Assembly: GCA_944376685.1 (NCBI GenBank)
Contig: CALWDN010000008.1
Coordinates: 1 to 40,719, forward strand
Length of the DNA stretch: 40,719 nucleotides
Source of the DNA: an uncultured Mediterraneibacter sp.
Lineage (GTDB): Bacteria; Bacillota; Clostridia; Lachnospirales; Lachnospiraceae
Reading direction: 5' to 3'
The position numbers were made by a program, and so were the translations under genes. A model generated the notes under the pieces. It ran no database searches and had not been told where the DNA came from. It saw only the letters and a list, made by a program, of their open reading frames with translations. Below, in pieces: positions 1-7,787 of the stretch (positions within the stretch are counted from its first letter, which is position 1; every line of letters starts with the position of its first letter).

Positions 1-194
1 GATCTCTCCAGGTGGATGACATGGATCTCCGGGATCCGGTCCAGGATCTCCAGCTCGCCTGATTCCTCATTCTTCAGGAACCGGGCAAATAGGACCTGTT
101 TTCCGCATCCGGCCGCGCGCACGGCCAGTCCTGTGGCCGCTGAAGTCTTGCCTTTTCCGTCTCCGCAGTAGATGTGGATCAGTCCCTTTTCCAT
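1..194 (-). CDS. cobO: Cob(I)alamin / corrinoid adenosyltransferase, N-terminal part (cut by window edge)
   Basis: Translating the minus strand from the ATG at 194 gives 64 codons that run off the window. The protein starts MEKGLIHIYCGDGKGKTSAA, the P-loop typical of the CobO/BtuR (CobA) family, followed by an RAAG segment and FARFLKNEESGELE. These enzymes transfer adenosyl from ATP to cob(I)alamin or cob(I)yrinic acid diamide in the cytoplasm, the last activation step of B12 coenzyme synthesis or salvage. The start is supported by an AGGAAGG ribosome site about 10 nt upstream and a promoter at 226-255. The C-terminal half, and hence an intact gene, cannot be judged here. Neighbouring genes show no other cobalamin function. 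Confidence 0.85.
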   Translation of the reverse strand, partial: MEKGLIHIYCGDGKGKTSAATGLAVRAAGCGKQVLFARFLKNEESGELEILDRIPEIHVIHLER

Positions 195-225
195 CGTGTC
201 AGTCCTTCCTGTGAAATCTTAATCC

Positions 226-255
226 ATTGTAGCACACCCGGTCTGCATATGACAA
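226..255 (-). promoter_or_regulatory. Putative promoter of cobO
   Basis: On the minus strand, TTGTCA (250-255) and TACAAT (226-231) are separated by 18 nt, with a TG extension in front of the -10. It lies about 30 nt upstream of the cobO start codon. Found by eye only. Confidence 0.5.
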
Positions 256-285
256 GGCAAACCGGGGACAGGAGTTTCCGGATAA

Positions 286-315
286 CAGAAAAAGGATCCT
301 GCATCTGCAGGATCC
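286..315 (-). terminator. Rho-independent terminator of the first NlpC/P60 gene
   Basis: A perfect 10-bp inverted repeat, GGATCCTGCA at 294-303 and TGCAGGATCC at 306-315, is followed on the minus strand by TTTTTCTG. It sits about 20 nt past the stop codon of the 336-1460 gene and separates it from cobO. Confidence 0.8.
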
Positions 316-335
316 CTGACATTCATTTTATGTAT

Positions 336-1460
336 TTAACCAGGATAACGTACATACCACATACTGCTCTGCACCGGTGCGATCTTCACTACATCGCCCT
401 TGGACGGTGCGTGGATCATCTGGCCGCCGCCAATATAGATGCCGCAGTGCCCGGATCTGACACAGACATCACCCGGCTGCGGATTGCTTACGCTCGGCCA
501 TCCGGCATAGCTTCCTGACGTCCACATACGCTTGTATCTTCCTGTAAGACAGTAGCCGACAAATCCGGAACAGTCAAAGGAATTCGGTCCGACTGCACCC
601 CAGACATACGGTTTCCCAAGCTGGCTGTAAGCCCGGTCTACAACTGTATTGCCTGTCGACACATTGTAGCTTGGTGCACTGCTTCCACTGTTGCTGCTCG
701 ATCCGCCGCCTGATCCGCCGTTGTTGTTTGAGCCGCCGCCATTGTTATTCTGCTGTGCAGCCTGCTGGCGTCTCTGCTCTTCCAGGCGTCTCTGGCGCTC
801 AGCCTCTTCCTGGCGTTCTTTCTCAGCCGCAACCTTCTGGGCCGCCTCCTGGATCATTCCGTCCAGGTTGGAGATTTCATCCTGCTTGGATGCGATCGTC
901 GCATCCAGCTCTTCCTGCTGATCCTCGTATTCAGCCTCAAGGCTCTGCAGATTCTCCATCTCTTCTTCCAGCGTATCCTGGAGCGCCTCTATCTCAGCTA
1001 CAGTATCAGCATATTCCTGAAGCTGGTCTCTGTCATACTCATGTACCTGTTTGGAATACTCCGCCTGGGTCAGCATGCTCGAGATATCGCCGGATTCCAT
1101 GACTTTTTCCATGGTAGCAGTTCCGCTGCCTGCTTCATACATATATTTAATACGAAGCTTCATCGCGTCATACTGCTCCTGCCTCTTCTTCTCGGCAGCT
1201 TCCAGATCCTTCTCAGCCTGGGCGATCTCTTCACCCTTCTCGATCAGCTGGACTTCCAGGTCATCAATCTTCTGAACCAGTGCTTCCAGTTCTGACTGCA
1301 GGCTGCTCAGCTGTCCCTGAGCGTCCTCTTTCTGGCTTTCAAGTTCTTCCTGTTCATTCTGCAGATCTTCCAGCGTAGGCGCCGCACTTACCGGCATCAC
1401 GACCATGGAACATGTAAGAGCTGCAGCGATCAGTACGCTATGTACTCTTTTCAGTTTCAT
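336..1460 (-). CDS. Secreted coiled-coil NlpC/P60 peptidoglycan hydrolase (CwlO/PcsB-like), paralog 1
   Basis: 374 aa. Residues 1-26 are a signal peptide (MKLKRVHSVLI..., ending PVSA/A). Residues about 30-225 are a long Glu/Gln/Lys-rich coiled coil as in CwlO, PcsB and RipA-type hydrolases, followed by an Asn/Gly/Ser-rich linker (about 235-268). The NlpC/P60 domain fills the C-terminus with the catalytic Cys in FDCSGFVGY and histidines in SGHCGIYIG and MIHAPSKGD. Family members are D,L-endopeptidases that cut stem peptides outside the cell; the coiled coil usually couples them to the FtsEX divisome ABC system. The ATG follows GGAAAGGTGATGAA. Two promoters and a WalR-like box lie upstream, and a terminator follows. 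A diverged copy is at 1741-2874. Substrate preference is inferred from the family. Confidence 0.93.
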   Translation of the reverse strand: MKLKRVHSVLIAAALTCSMVVMPVSAAPTLEDLQNEQEELESQKEDAQGQLSSLQSELEALVQKIDDLEVQLIEKGEEIAQAEKDLEAAEKKRQEQYDAMKLRIKYMYEAGSGTATMEKVMESGDISSMLTQAEYSKQVHEYDRDQLQEYADTVAEIEALQDTLEEEMENLQSLEAEYEDQQEELDATIASKQDEISNLDGMIQEAAQKVAAEKERQEEAERQRRLEEQRRQQAAQQNNNGGGSNNNGGSGGGSSSNSGSSAPSYNVSTGNTVVDRAYSQLGKPYVWGAVGPNSFDCSGFVGYCLTGRYKRMWTSGSYAGWPSVSNPQPGDVCVRSGHCGIYIGGGQMIHAPSKGDVVKIAPVQSSMWYVRYPG

Positions 1461-1504
1461 TTCATCACCTTTCCCTGTATTAATATTTATATCCCCACAT
1501 ATGC

Positions 1505-1533
1505 ATGATACAACAGAACATTTTGATTTTCAA
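1505..1533 (-). promoter_or_regulatory. Proximal promoter of NlpC/P60 paralog 1
   Basis: Minus strand: TTGAAA (1528-1533), 17-nt spacer, TATCAT (1505-1510), about 45 nt upstream of the ATG. Both hexamers and the ATTTTGTTGAAAA context are the same as in the promoter of the second paralog (2918-2946). Confidence 0.65.
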
Positions 1534-1598
1534 CAAAATTTCCGAAAAAAATCCATCAGCGCAGGGATTTTCGTCATGTAAGTAATAATCTGTAATAG

Positions 1599-1627
1599 AT
1601 TATAATAAATTCCCGCGTGTTTTTCAA
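1599..1627 (-). promoter_or_regulatory. Distal promoter of NlpC/P60 paralog 1
   Basis: Minus strand: TTGAAA (1622-1627), 17-nt spacer, perfect TATAAT (1599-1604). It lies immediately downstream of the WalR-like box, whose third half-site overlaps the -35 hexamer. Confidence 0.6.
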
Positions 1628-1651
1628 CAGTTTTTTAACATTTTTGTAACA
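1624..1651 (-). promoter_or_regulatory. WalR (YycF)-like binding site
   Basis: Minus strand TGTTACAAAAATGTTAA (1635-1651) fits the published WalR consensus TGTWAH-N5-TGTWAH without mismatch. A third half-site TGTTGA (1624-1629) continues the 11-nt periodicity and overlaps the -35 of the distal promoter. WalRK controls CwlO- and PcsB-type hydrolases in other Bacillota, so the target fits. The region is AT-rich, so chance matches are possible. Confidence 0.55.
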
Positions 1652-1654
1652 GTT

Positions 1655-1703
1655 TTAAAAAATTAACAGCAGTTCCCGTCCTCTGCGTACGGAAACTGCT
1701 GCC
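1655..1703 (-). terminator. Rho-independent terminator of NlpC/P60 paralog 2
   Basis: Arms CAGCAGTTCCCGT (1667-1679) and ACGGAAACTGCTG (1689-1701) pair with one wobble position. On the minus strand they are followed by TTAATTTTTT. This ends transcription from the 1741-2874 gene. Confidence 0.75.
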
Positions 1704-1740
1704 GTTTATCACTATTTATCACCATTAATATGCAACAGAA

Positions 1741-2874
1741 TCAGTATCTCACATAAAACATGCCAGCCTGTACATTGGCCTCTTTCACCACATCCCCCTC
1801 CGAAGGCGCGTGGATCATCCTGCCGTTTCCTATGTAAACGCCGCAGTGCCCTGGCCTGATGCAGATGTCTCCCGGCTGGGGATCGCTGACCGGCGTCCAG
1901 TTGATAATTTCACCTGTTGACCACAGATGCGAATACCTCCCGGATACCGCAAAACTGACAAGTCCGGAACAATCGAAGCTGTCCGGCCCGGCCTGTCCCC
2001 ATTTATACGGCTTGCCAAGCGCGCTTTTCGCACGGGACACAATAGAGCCGCCCACAACAGTATCATAATCGGGCGTGTCCTGCGGCTCTTCGTCTTCTCT
2101 GTCACCGCTGTCTTCTCTGTCACCGCTGTCTTCTCCGCCGTTCTGTCCGGAGTCATCCTCCGCACCCTGCGTTTCTTCATTCTGTCCGGCCTGTGCAGCC
2201 TCCTGTTCCTGCCGCTCCTGTTCCTGCTGCTCCAGAACTCTGCGGGCAGCCTCGCGGATCATGCCGTCCAGATCCGATATCTCATCCTGCTTGGACGCGA
2301 TCGTCGAACTGAGCGTGTCCTGCTGTTCCTGGAATTCGGCTTCCATATCCTGGAGATCAGCCATCTCTGTCTCCAGCGTCTGCTCCAGGTCCGTGATCTC
2401 CTGGACCGTCTCTGCATAAGCCTTAAGCTGTTCGCGGTCATATTCGTGCACCTTCTGCGAATACTCCGCCTGCGTCAGCATGTTTGTAATGTCCCCGGAA
2501 GAAAGGACTTTCTCGATCGCTGCCACATCTCCGCCCGATTCATACATATATCGTATGCGGAGCTTCATCGCGTCATACTGTTCCTGCCTCTTCTCTTCAG
2601 CCGCGTCCAGATCCTTTTCCGCCTGTTCGATCTCCTGTCCGGTCTGCACCAGGTCATCTTCCAGTTCTGTGATCCTGGAGACCAGATCTTCCAGCTCTGC
2701 CTGCAGGCTGTTCAGTTCGCTCTGGGCGCCTGCTTTCTGGTCTTCAAGGTCTGCCTGTTCACTCTGCAGATCACTGACTGTGCCGGACGGTTCAGCATAC
2801 ACCGGCGTCACCACCAGCGCGCAGGTCAGCGCAGACGCCGCCATGATATGCGGTATTTTTCTTCTATATCTCAT
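1741..2874 (-). CDS. Secreted coiled-coil NlpC/P60 peptidoglycan hydrolase (CwlO/PcsB-like), paralog 2
   Basis: 377 aa from the ATG at 2874. The frame is open 31 codons further upstream, but this ATG follows GAAAGG, begins the signal peptide MRYRRKIPHIMAASALTCAL and lies just after a good promoter. The order matches paralog 1: signal peptide, coiled coil (about 30-215), low-complexity linker, C-terminal NlpC/P60 domain with FDCSGLVSF, PGHCGVYIG and MIHAPSEGD. The linker differs: here it is acidic and Gln-rich (EDSGDRED repeats) rather than Asn/Gly-rich. Role inferred from the family is cleavage of peptidoglycan stem peptides outside the cell. Two such genes side by side suggest tandem duplication followed by linker divergence. 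The unit is monocistronic, with its own promoter and terminator. Confidence 0.92.
   Translation of the reverse strand: MRYRRKIPHIMAASALTCALVVTPVYAEPSGTVSDLQSEQADLEDQKAGAQSELNSLQAELEDLVSRITELEDDLVQTGQEIEQAEKDLDAAEEKRQEQYDAMKLRIRYMYESGGDVAAIEKVLSSGDITNMLTQAEYSQKVHEYDREQLKAYAETVQEITDLEQTLETEMADLQDMEAEFQEQQDTLSSTIASKQDEISDLDGMIREAARRVLEQQEQERQEQEAAQAGQNEETQGAEDDSGQNGGEDSGDREDSGDREDEEPQDTPDYDTVVGGSIVSRAKSALGKPYKWGQAGPDSFDCSGLVSFAVSGRYSHLWSTGEIINWTPVSDPQPGDICIRPGHCGVYIGNGRMIHAPSEGDVVKEANVQAGMFYVRY
2093..2135. repeat. 18-bp tandem repeat in the linker of NlpC/P60 paralog 2
   Basis: The unit TCTTCTCTGTCACCGCTG occurs twice in tandem (2093-2110, 2111-2128) followed by a partial third copy. It is in frame and encodes the repeated EDSGDR stretch of the linker. 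Such repeats can change copy number and so linker length. Confidence 0.8.
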
Positions 2875-2917
2875 CGTTTTACCTTTCGTATCGCTTCGAT
2901 TATCACTGTTCCCATAT

Positions 2918-2946
2918 ATGATATAGCAAAAAGATGTATTTTTCAA
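2918..2946 (-). promoter_or_regulatory. Promoter of NlpC/P60 paralog 2
   Basis: Minus strand: TTGAAA (2941-2946), 17-nt spacer, TATCAT (2918-2923). Hexamers and spacing are identical to the proximal promoter of paralog 1. Confidence 0.65.
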
Positions 2947-2993
2947 CAAAATCCGCAAATCTTTCAATATTTGGTAACAATTTTCCCCGGGCG

Positions 2994-3911
2994 CTACCCG
3001 ATATTGGGGTCTGTATTTCCCGGCCTGATCCTCTGGATCAGCACAAACATGACCGAACAGATGAATGCCCCGCCGACCGCCGCTGCCGCCAGCAGGAGCG
3101 GGTCGCGCGAAAGAAACGCAAATCCGCCCGCCCAGGTGAGGACAAGCGAAACCGTATTCATAAGGATATGAAGGATCAGCGGTGCGCAGAACGAACCGAA
3201 CTTCTCATATACATATGCCAGCATCAGCCCGAGCAGGAACGTATAGACCATCTGCGTCATATTTGTATGCATAAAAGAAAAAAGGATCGCCGAGCACAGG
3301 GCCGAATACCAGAAATCCTGCCGCTCCCTGTACCGTTTATACAGGATCCCCCGGAACATCATCTCTTCCGCCAGGGGGATCAGAATGCCAAGGCAGATGA
3401 CCTGCACCGGAAATGACGCTGCATAAACGCCGGCAGACGTCTGCTGGTATGCATTGTCGGCAAATGCCGCCTGGGCCATTGCCATCAGGCATGTTGCCGC
3501 CGGGGAGCCTGCCGCCCCGAAAACCAGCAGCATCCAGTATTTCCCCGCTGACGCCCTGCCGGGCGGCATCATCCCGCAGCGCTTTTCCAGTTTCCGGTCC
3601 TTTGCAAAAAGGATCCCGGTAAGGACAAGCGTGGCGCCGGAAGCCGCCGCTGCGATCTCCGCCTGATGAGCCGCGATCAGCCTCAGGGCCGGGGCCGCCG
3701 TCTGCACATACACATCCATGATCTCCTGCGCCGCCGGTATTGAGCCGGCAGCGGTTTCACGCATAAGCTCTGTATACGCATCCAGAAGATACGGCAGCTC
3801 TATCGCGAGCTGAATGATGGACTGAACCCCCGTCTGGATCGCCAGGAACCCAAGAAAAGGGCCTGCAAGGCTCCAGAACGGATATTTCCTGTATATCTGC
3901 CCCTGCATCAT
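2994..3911 (-). CDS. CPBP-family (Abi/Rce1-like) intramembrane metalloprotease
   Basis: 305 aa polytopic membrane protein. Conserved motifs of the CPBP family (Pfam Abi/CAAX protease) are visible: EEMMFRGILYKRYR (paired Glu plus Arg), FSFMHTNMTQ (first His) and HILMNT (second His region). Hydrophobic segments surround them. Characterised relatives are glutamate-type membrane endopeptidases acting in CAAX processing, bacteriocin maturation and immunity; the substrate here is unknown. Its ATG overlaps the stop codon of the alanyl-tRNA editing gene (ATGA at 3908-3911), so it is the last gene of the argS operon and probably translationally coupled. No clear terminator follows. Confidence 0.85.
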   Translation of the reverse strand: MMQGQIYRKYPFWSLAGPFLGFLAIQTGVQSIIQLAIELPYLLDAYTELMRETAAGSIPAAQEIMDVYVQTAAPALRLIAAHQAEIAAAASGATLVLTGILFAKDRKLEKRCGMMPPGRASAGKYWMLLVFGAAGSPAATCLMAMAQAAFADNAYQQTSAGVYAASFPVQVICLGILIPLAEEMMFRGILYKRYRERQDFWYSALCSAILFSFMHTNMTQMVYTFLLGLMLAYVYEKFGSFCAPLILHILMNTVSLVLTWAGGFAFLSRDPLLLAAAAVGGAFICSVMFVLIQRIRPGNTDPNIG

Positions 3912-5071
3912 GCTCCACCAGCTTTCTCAATGATCCAGGCCCGGATCATGTCCGGATCCCCTTTTACAGTGCCCTGCACCATTTCCGCACTGCCGCCTCC
4001 GCGCCCGTTAAAATCCGAATTGAATCCTTTGGCAAAAACACGCATGTCAACCGTCCTGCTCCCCATCACGTAGCGGTATCCATCCGCTTCATTCCCATGG
4101 AGCACGGCACAGAGAAGATGTCCGTCCTCAAGGACGAGGTTCATAAGCCCGCGCATGGACTCTCCTCCCAGGTCATCCGTAAAAATACAGACCGGCTCTT
4201 CATTTGCCGGGATCATCTCCGCATGGCATCTGACCAGCTTCTTCTCCAGCTCCGCCGCAGCATACTTCAGCGCATTATTCTCATCTTTCAGCTGACTGAC
4301 CGCCTCCGCCGTCTCGTTGACTTTTGCGCAGAGCAGCGCCGAGATTTCTCTCGCCTGGGCCTGTTTGATCCCGTAATCCGCCAGCGCCCTTGATCCACAC
4401 AGCATAGTCACGCGCACCCCGCCTTTATAATGCTGCATATGGGTCAGCTTGATCAGGCCGATCTCTCCGGTCCTCTTCACATGCGGCGCACAGCAGGCGC
4501 ACACGTCGTATCCCGGGATCACGATGATCCGGACCTGCCCTTCGATCTCGATCTTACTGCGGTACTTAAGATTCTTCAGTTCTTCCTCTGTCGGATAGAG
4601 CGTCTCAATTTCCAGATCCTTCCACACCGCGCGGTTCGCTTCCCGTTCGATCTCCATCAGCTGCTCATCTGTAAGGACGCCGCTGAAATCCATGGTGCAG
4701 TCCTCCGTGCCGAGATGAAATCCTACATTATTGTACCCGAAACGGGCATGGACCAGACCGGATACGATATGCTCGCCGCTGTGCTGCTGCATTTTCATGA
4801 AGCGATCTTCCCAGTCGATCCGGCCGGTCACGCGCATTCCCGCATCAAGCGGTCCGTCCGTCATATGCAGGACTCTTCCGTCCCTCTCCTGCACATCCGT
4901 CACACGGACTCCGCCGAGCACCCCTGTATCCGCATACTGGCCGCCGCCTTCCGGGAAAAACGCCGTCCTGTCAAGTTCGACTTCATAGCCGGACCCTGCG
5001 GCTGTACAGGAAAGGACCTGCGCCTCAAATTCCGCGATATGGCTGTCCTCATAAAAGAGTTTCTCCGTCAT
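3908..5071 (-). CDS. Alanyl-tRNA editing protein (AlaX-L type, with DHHA1 domain)
   Basis: 387 aa. The N-terminal half is like the second additional domain of alanyl- and threonyl-tRNA synthetases: FFPEGGGQYADTG, the zinc/catalytic motif QQHSGEHIVSG (H97xxxH101) and a CCAPH element near residues 193-197. The C-terminal part has DHHA1-like features, including the glycine-rich NGRGGGSAEMVQGT. Such free-standing editors hydrolyse mischarged Ser- or Gly-tRNA(Ala) in the cytoplasm. The length fits the long AlaX class, which carries the DHHA1 tail. It starts 4 nt after the argS stop with an AAGGAT ribosome site and overlaps the next gene by 4 nt. Confidence 0.9.
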   Translation of the reverse strand: MTEKLFYEDSHIAEFEAQVLSCTAAGSGYEVELDRTAFFPEGGGQYADTGVLGGVRVTDVQERDGRVLHMTDGPLDAGMRVTGRIDWEDRFMKMQQHSGEHIVSGLVHARFGYNNVGFHLGTEDCTMDFSGVLTDEQLMEIEREANRAVWKDLEIETLYPTEEELKNLKYRSKIEIEGQVRIIVIPGYDVCACCAPHVKRTGEIGLIKLTHMQHYKGGVRVTMLCGSRALADYGIKQAQAREISALLCAKVNETAEAVSQLKDENNALKYAAAELEKKLVRCHAEMIPANEEPVCIFTDDLGGESMRGLMNLVLEDGHLLCAVLHGNEADGYRYVMGSRTVDMRVFAKGFNSDFNGRGGGSAEMVQGTVKGDPDMIRAWIIEKAGGA

Positions 5072-5074
5072 CTG

Positions 5075-6841
5075 CTACATCCTTTCCGGCGCTTCAAAGC
5101 CGAGCAGGCCGATACAGGTTTCCAGCACCCGTCTTGTCAGGATCAGGAGCGCGATATAACCCGCTTTCTTCTCCTCATCCTCCTCAGACAGGATCTTCGT
5201 CTCATGATAGAATTTATTGAACTCATTCGCCAGTTCATAAATATAGGCGCAGAGTTTATGCGGCGCCGTCTCTTCATAGACAGCCCCGAACACATCGTTG
5301 AACTTCAGCACCTGGAGCATCAGCGCCTTCTCATATTCATTTTCCGCCGGACGGATCGTTAATCCGTCGAGGGAACCGCCGTTTTCCTGATATTTGTTCA
5401 GGATCGATTTGATCCGTACGATCGTGTACAGGATATACGGCCCGGTATTCCCCTCGAAAGAAGTAAACCGGTCTACGTCAAAGATATAATCCTTGGACGC
5501 CTGGTTGGAAAGATCCCCGTATTTGATCGCCGCAAGGCCCACGATCTGTGACGTGCGCCGCGCCTCTTCCGCTTCCACCGTGCGGTTGTCCATGATCTTC
5601 TTATACATTTCCTCATCGATCTCGCGGATCAGGTTCTCAAGGCGCATCACGCCGCCCTCACGGGTCTTGAAGGGCTTGCCGTCCTTGCCGTTCATCGTCC
5701 CGAACCCGAGGAACTTAAGCCCCGTTTTCTCCGGCACGATCCCGGTCTTCTTCGCACAGCGGAACACCTGGGTGAAATGCAGCTCCTGGCGCTTGTCCAC
5801 CACATAGATCACCTCATCCGGGTGATAATCCTGCTGCCGCTCTACCAGCGTAGCCAGATCTGTCGTGTCATAAAGCGCCGCGCCGTCGGATTTCAGGATC
5901 ATGCACGGCGGCACTTCTTTGTTGTCATCCTCTTCCTGAACATCCACCACAAGAGCGCCTTCATCGTAGTGCGCATACCCTTCGTCTTTCAGCATCTGCA
6001 CCATATCGGGGATATATTTCTGGGCATCGGATTCACCTTTCCACAGGTCGAATTCCACGTTCAGATTTTCATAGTTCTTCTTCAGGTCCGTTACCGATAC
6101 GTTCATGATATGATCCCATACCGCGCGGTATCCCCGGTTCCCGTTCTGCAGCAGATAAGTCGCATGCAATGCTTCTTCCCGGTAATCCTCATGCTCTTTC
6201 GCATAGGCGCTTGCCGTCGGATAGATCTCCTCAAGCTCGCTGATCGTAAACGGCGCCTCCGCCGGATATTCTCCCTCATAAGACTCGTCAAAGTAAGGCA
6301 GGTCCGGCTGGCGTTTCTTAAGCTCCGTAATGATCAGGCCCATCTGATAGCCCCAGTCGCCCAGATGGATATCCCCGATCACCTGATTTCCCTTATACCG
6401 CAGGATCCGTTTCACACTCTCCCCGATGATCGCGGAACGCAGATGCCCTACGTGGAGCGGCTTCGCCACATTCGGTCCGCCGTAATCGATCATGATGGTC
6501 TTTGGCGTCTCCTCATTTTCCACGCCAAGCTTTTCTTCGGCTTTCATCCCGTTCAGATAGGAAGCCACGCTCTCCTTCGAAAGCTTCAGATTGATAAAGC
6601 CCGGTTTTACCACATCGACCGATTCAAAGTAACTGCTGCCGGCAAGGTTTGCCGCCACGTCCTCCGCGATCATAAAAGGCGCCTTCTTATATTTCTTTGC
6701 TCCGGCCAGCGCCCCGTTGCACTGATATTCGCACAGATCCGGGCGGTTCGAAAGCGTAACCTTCGCCAGTTCCTTATCATAACCTGCTTTTTCAAATGCT
6801 GCTTCTGTCTCTATCGTGATCAGTTCCAGTAATGTTTTCAA
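5075..6841 (-). CDS. argS: Arginyl-tRNA synthetase
   Basis: Class I synthetase that charges tRNA-Arg in the cytoplasm. Visible are the HIGH-type motif HVGHLRS after the GGPNVAKP segment, the arginine-binding region (GDWGYQMG), GKPFKTREGGV in the KMSKS position, which is often degenerate in ArgRS, and the C-terminal anticodon-binding helical domain (GPYILYTIVRIKS to the end). The open frame reaches GTG at 6850, but its AAAGGAG is then only 1 nt away. TTG at 6841 has it 10 nt upstream and gives MKTLLELITIETEAAF, like other ArgS N-termini, so I chose TTG (588 aa; 591 aa from the GTG). The promoter lies 25-55 nt upstream. The leader is too short for a T-box. Confidence 0.95.
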   Translation of the reverse strand: MKTLLELITIETEAAFEKAGYDKELAKVTLSNRPDLCEYQCNGALAGAKKYKKAPFMIAEDVAANLAGSSYFESVDVVKPGFINLKLSKESVASYLNGMKAEEKLGVENEETPKTIMIDYGGPNVAKPLHVGHLRSAIIGESVKRILRYKGNQVIGDIHLGDWGYQMGLIITELKKRQPDLPYFDESYEGEYPAEAPFTISELEEIYPTASAYAKEHEDYREEALHATYLLQNGNRGYRAVWDHIMNVSVTDLKKNYENLNVEFDLWKGESDAQKYIPDMVQMLKDEGYAHYDEGALVVDVQEEDDNKEVPPCMILKSDGAALYDTTDLATLVERQQDYHPDEVIYVVDKRQELHFTQVFRCAKKTGIVPEKTGLKFLGFGTMNGKDGKPFKTREGGVMRLENLIREIDEEMYKKIMDNRTVEAEEARRTSQIVGLAAIKYGDLSNQASKDYIFDVDRFTSFEGNTGPYILYTIVRIKSILNKYQENGGSLDGLTIRPAENEYEKALMLQVLKFNDVFGAVYEETAPHKLCAYIYELANEFNKFYHETKILSEEDEEKKAGYIALLILTRRVLETCIGLLGFEAPERM

Positions 6842-6873
6842 TTTTTCCACACTCCTTTGTCCGTATGGGGATT

Positions 6874-6902
6874 ATTCTACCATGTATAAAGGTAGACGGC
6901 AA
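6874..6902 (-). promoter_or_regulatory. Promoter of the argS operon
   Basis: Minus strand: TTGCCG (6897-6902), 17-nt spacer, TAGAAT (6874-6879), about 25-30 nt upstream of the start codon. Confidence 0.6.
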
Positions 6903-6913
6903 GCCGCCGCCAG

Positions 6914-6956
6914 AAAAAAAGATCCCAAAAGCCTGAAGCTTAAGGGATCTTTTTCT
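6914..6956 (-). terminator. Terminator at the end of the glycan operon (possibly bidirectional)
   Basis: Arms AAAAAGATCCC (6916-6926) and GGGATCTTTTT (6944-6954) flank a 17-nt loop, with T-runs on both strands. It lies 16 nt after the stop of the SDR gene and upstream of the argS promoter. Confidence 0.8.
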
Positions 6957-6971
6957 TATATCCGGAAGATT

Positions 6972-7781
6972 TCAGAAGTTGGTATCATATGGCCACGGCT
7001 GGCCGCCCGCTATACATCCGCCATCCACCCGGACTTCCGTCCCGGTTATGTAGGACGAAGCCTCGGATGCCAGGAAAATGCAGATTCCTGTTATATCTCC
7101 CGGATATCCCGGCCTGTTAAGGGCGATCCGGTCCAGAAGATATTTTGCCCTTACCGGGTTTTCCCATGTCGGAACTGTAAGTTCCGTCTGTATATGGCCC
7201 GGGCTCACACAATTTGCACGGATATTGTATTTCGCCCACTCCACGGCCATGGATCTGGTCAGCGACAGTACGCCGCATTTCGTCGCGCCATATACCGAAC
7301 ACCCTCCGAGTATGCTTCCCGTGTTATGGGATCCGATATTGATGATCGAGCCTTTTTTCTGTTCTTTCATGTAATACGCAACCGTCTGCGACATGAAGAA
7401 AACACCTTTCAGGTTGATGGACATCATTTTATCATATGTCTTTTCATCAACATCCGCCAGTCCTTCGCGCCGGTTTACACCCGCACAGTTGACAAGGATG
7501 TCAATATGGCCGTAATGATCGGCGATTTCCTTTACACACGTCTTTATGTTGTCCAGATCTGTGACGTCCAGCTGATGGATCGTCGCTTTCCCGCCCGCAG
7601 CTTCTATCTTTTCCTGTACCTTTTTTAAACGTTCAAGATTAATATCACACAGAGCAACTTCCGCGCCGGCAAGAGCCAGGCCCTCTGCGACCGCGCTGCC
7701 GATGCCGCCTGCCGCGCCGGTGAATATCACGCTTTTATTCTCCAGAGAAAACAGCTGCTTCAGATTTTCTGCTATATTCAT
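6972..7781 (-). CDS. SDR-family NAD(P)-dependent dehydrogenase (gluconate 5-dehydrogenase-like)
   Basis: 269 aa classical short-chain dehydrogenase. Visible are the cofactor motif TGAAGGIGSAVAEG, CDIN after the second strand (an acidic residue there usually means NAD preference), NCAGVNR, the catalytic Ser region INIGSHNTG, YGATKCG (YxxxK) and the C-terminal VDGGCIAGG. The N-terminus MNIAENLKQLFSLENKSVIFTG resembles gluconate 5-dehydrogenase/KduD-type sugar-acid enzymes, but specificity cannot be read from sequence. It is the last gene of the nine-gene glycan operon; its AAGGAGT ribosome site is inside the end of the preceding gene. It probably oxidises or reduces a sugar-derived hydroxyl. 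Confidence 0.88.
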   Translation of the reverse strand: MNIAENLKQLFSLENKSVIFTGAAGGIGSAVAEGLALAGAEVALCDINLERLKKVQEKIEAAGGKATIHQLDVTDLDNIKTCVKEIADHYGHIDILVNCAGVNRREGLADVDEKTYDKMMSINLKGVFFMSQTVAYYMKEQKKGSIINIGSHNTGSILGGCSVYGATKCGVLSLTRSMAVEWAKYNIRANCVSPGHIQTELTVPTWENPVRAKYLLDRIALNRPGYPGDITGICIFLASEASSYITGTEVRVDGGCIAGGQPWPYDTNF

Positions 7782-7787
7782 GGTAAT

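Noticed and set aside
1927..3171. Long plus-strand open frame of 414 codons
   Set aside because: It runs antisense to the NlpC/P60 paralog and its promoter, has low-complexity Leu/Phe/Ser-rich translation and no ribosome site; it is a shadow of the minus-strand gene.
4430..6832. Two plus-strand open frames of over 300 codons opposite the editing protein and argS
   Set aside because: Their translations show no family signature and mirror the codon pattern of the clearly recognisable minus-strand genes.
6841..6914. T-box leader upstream of argS
   Set aside because: Only about 20 nt separate the likely transcription start from the start codon, and no specifier hairpin or T-box sequence is present.
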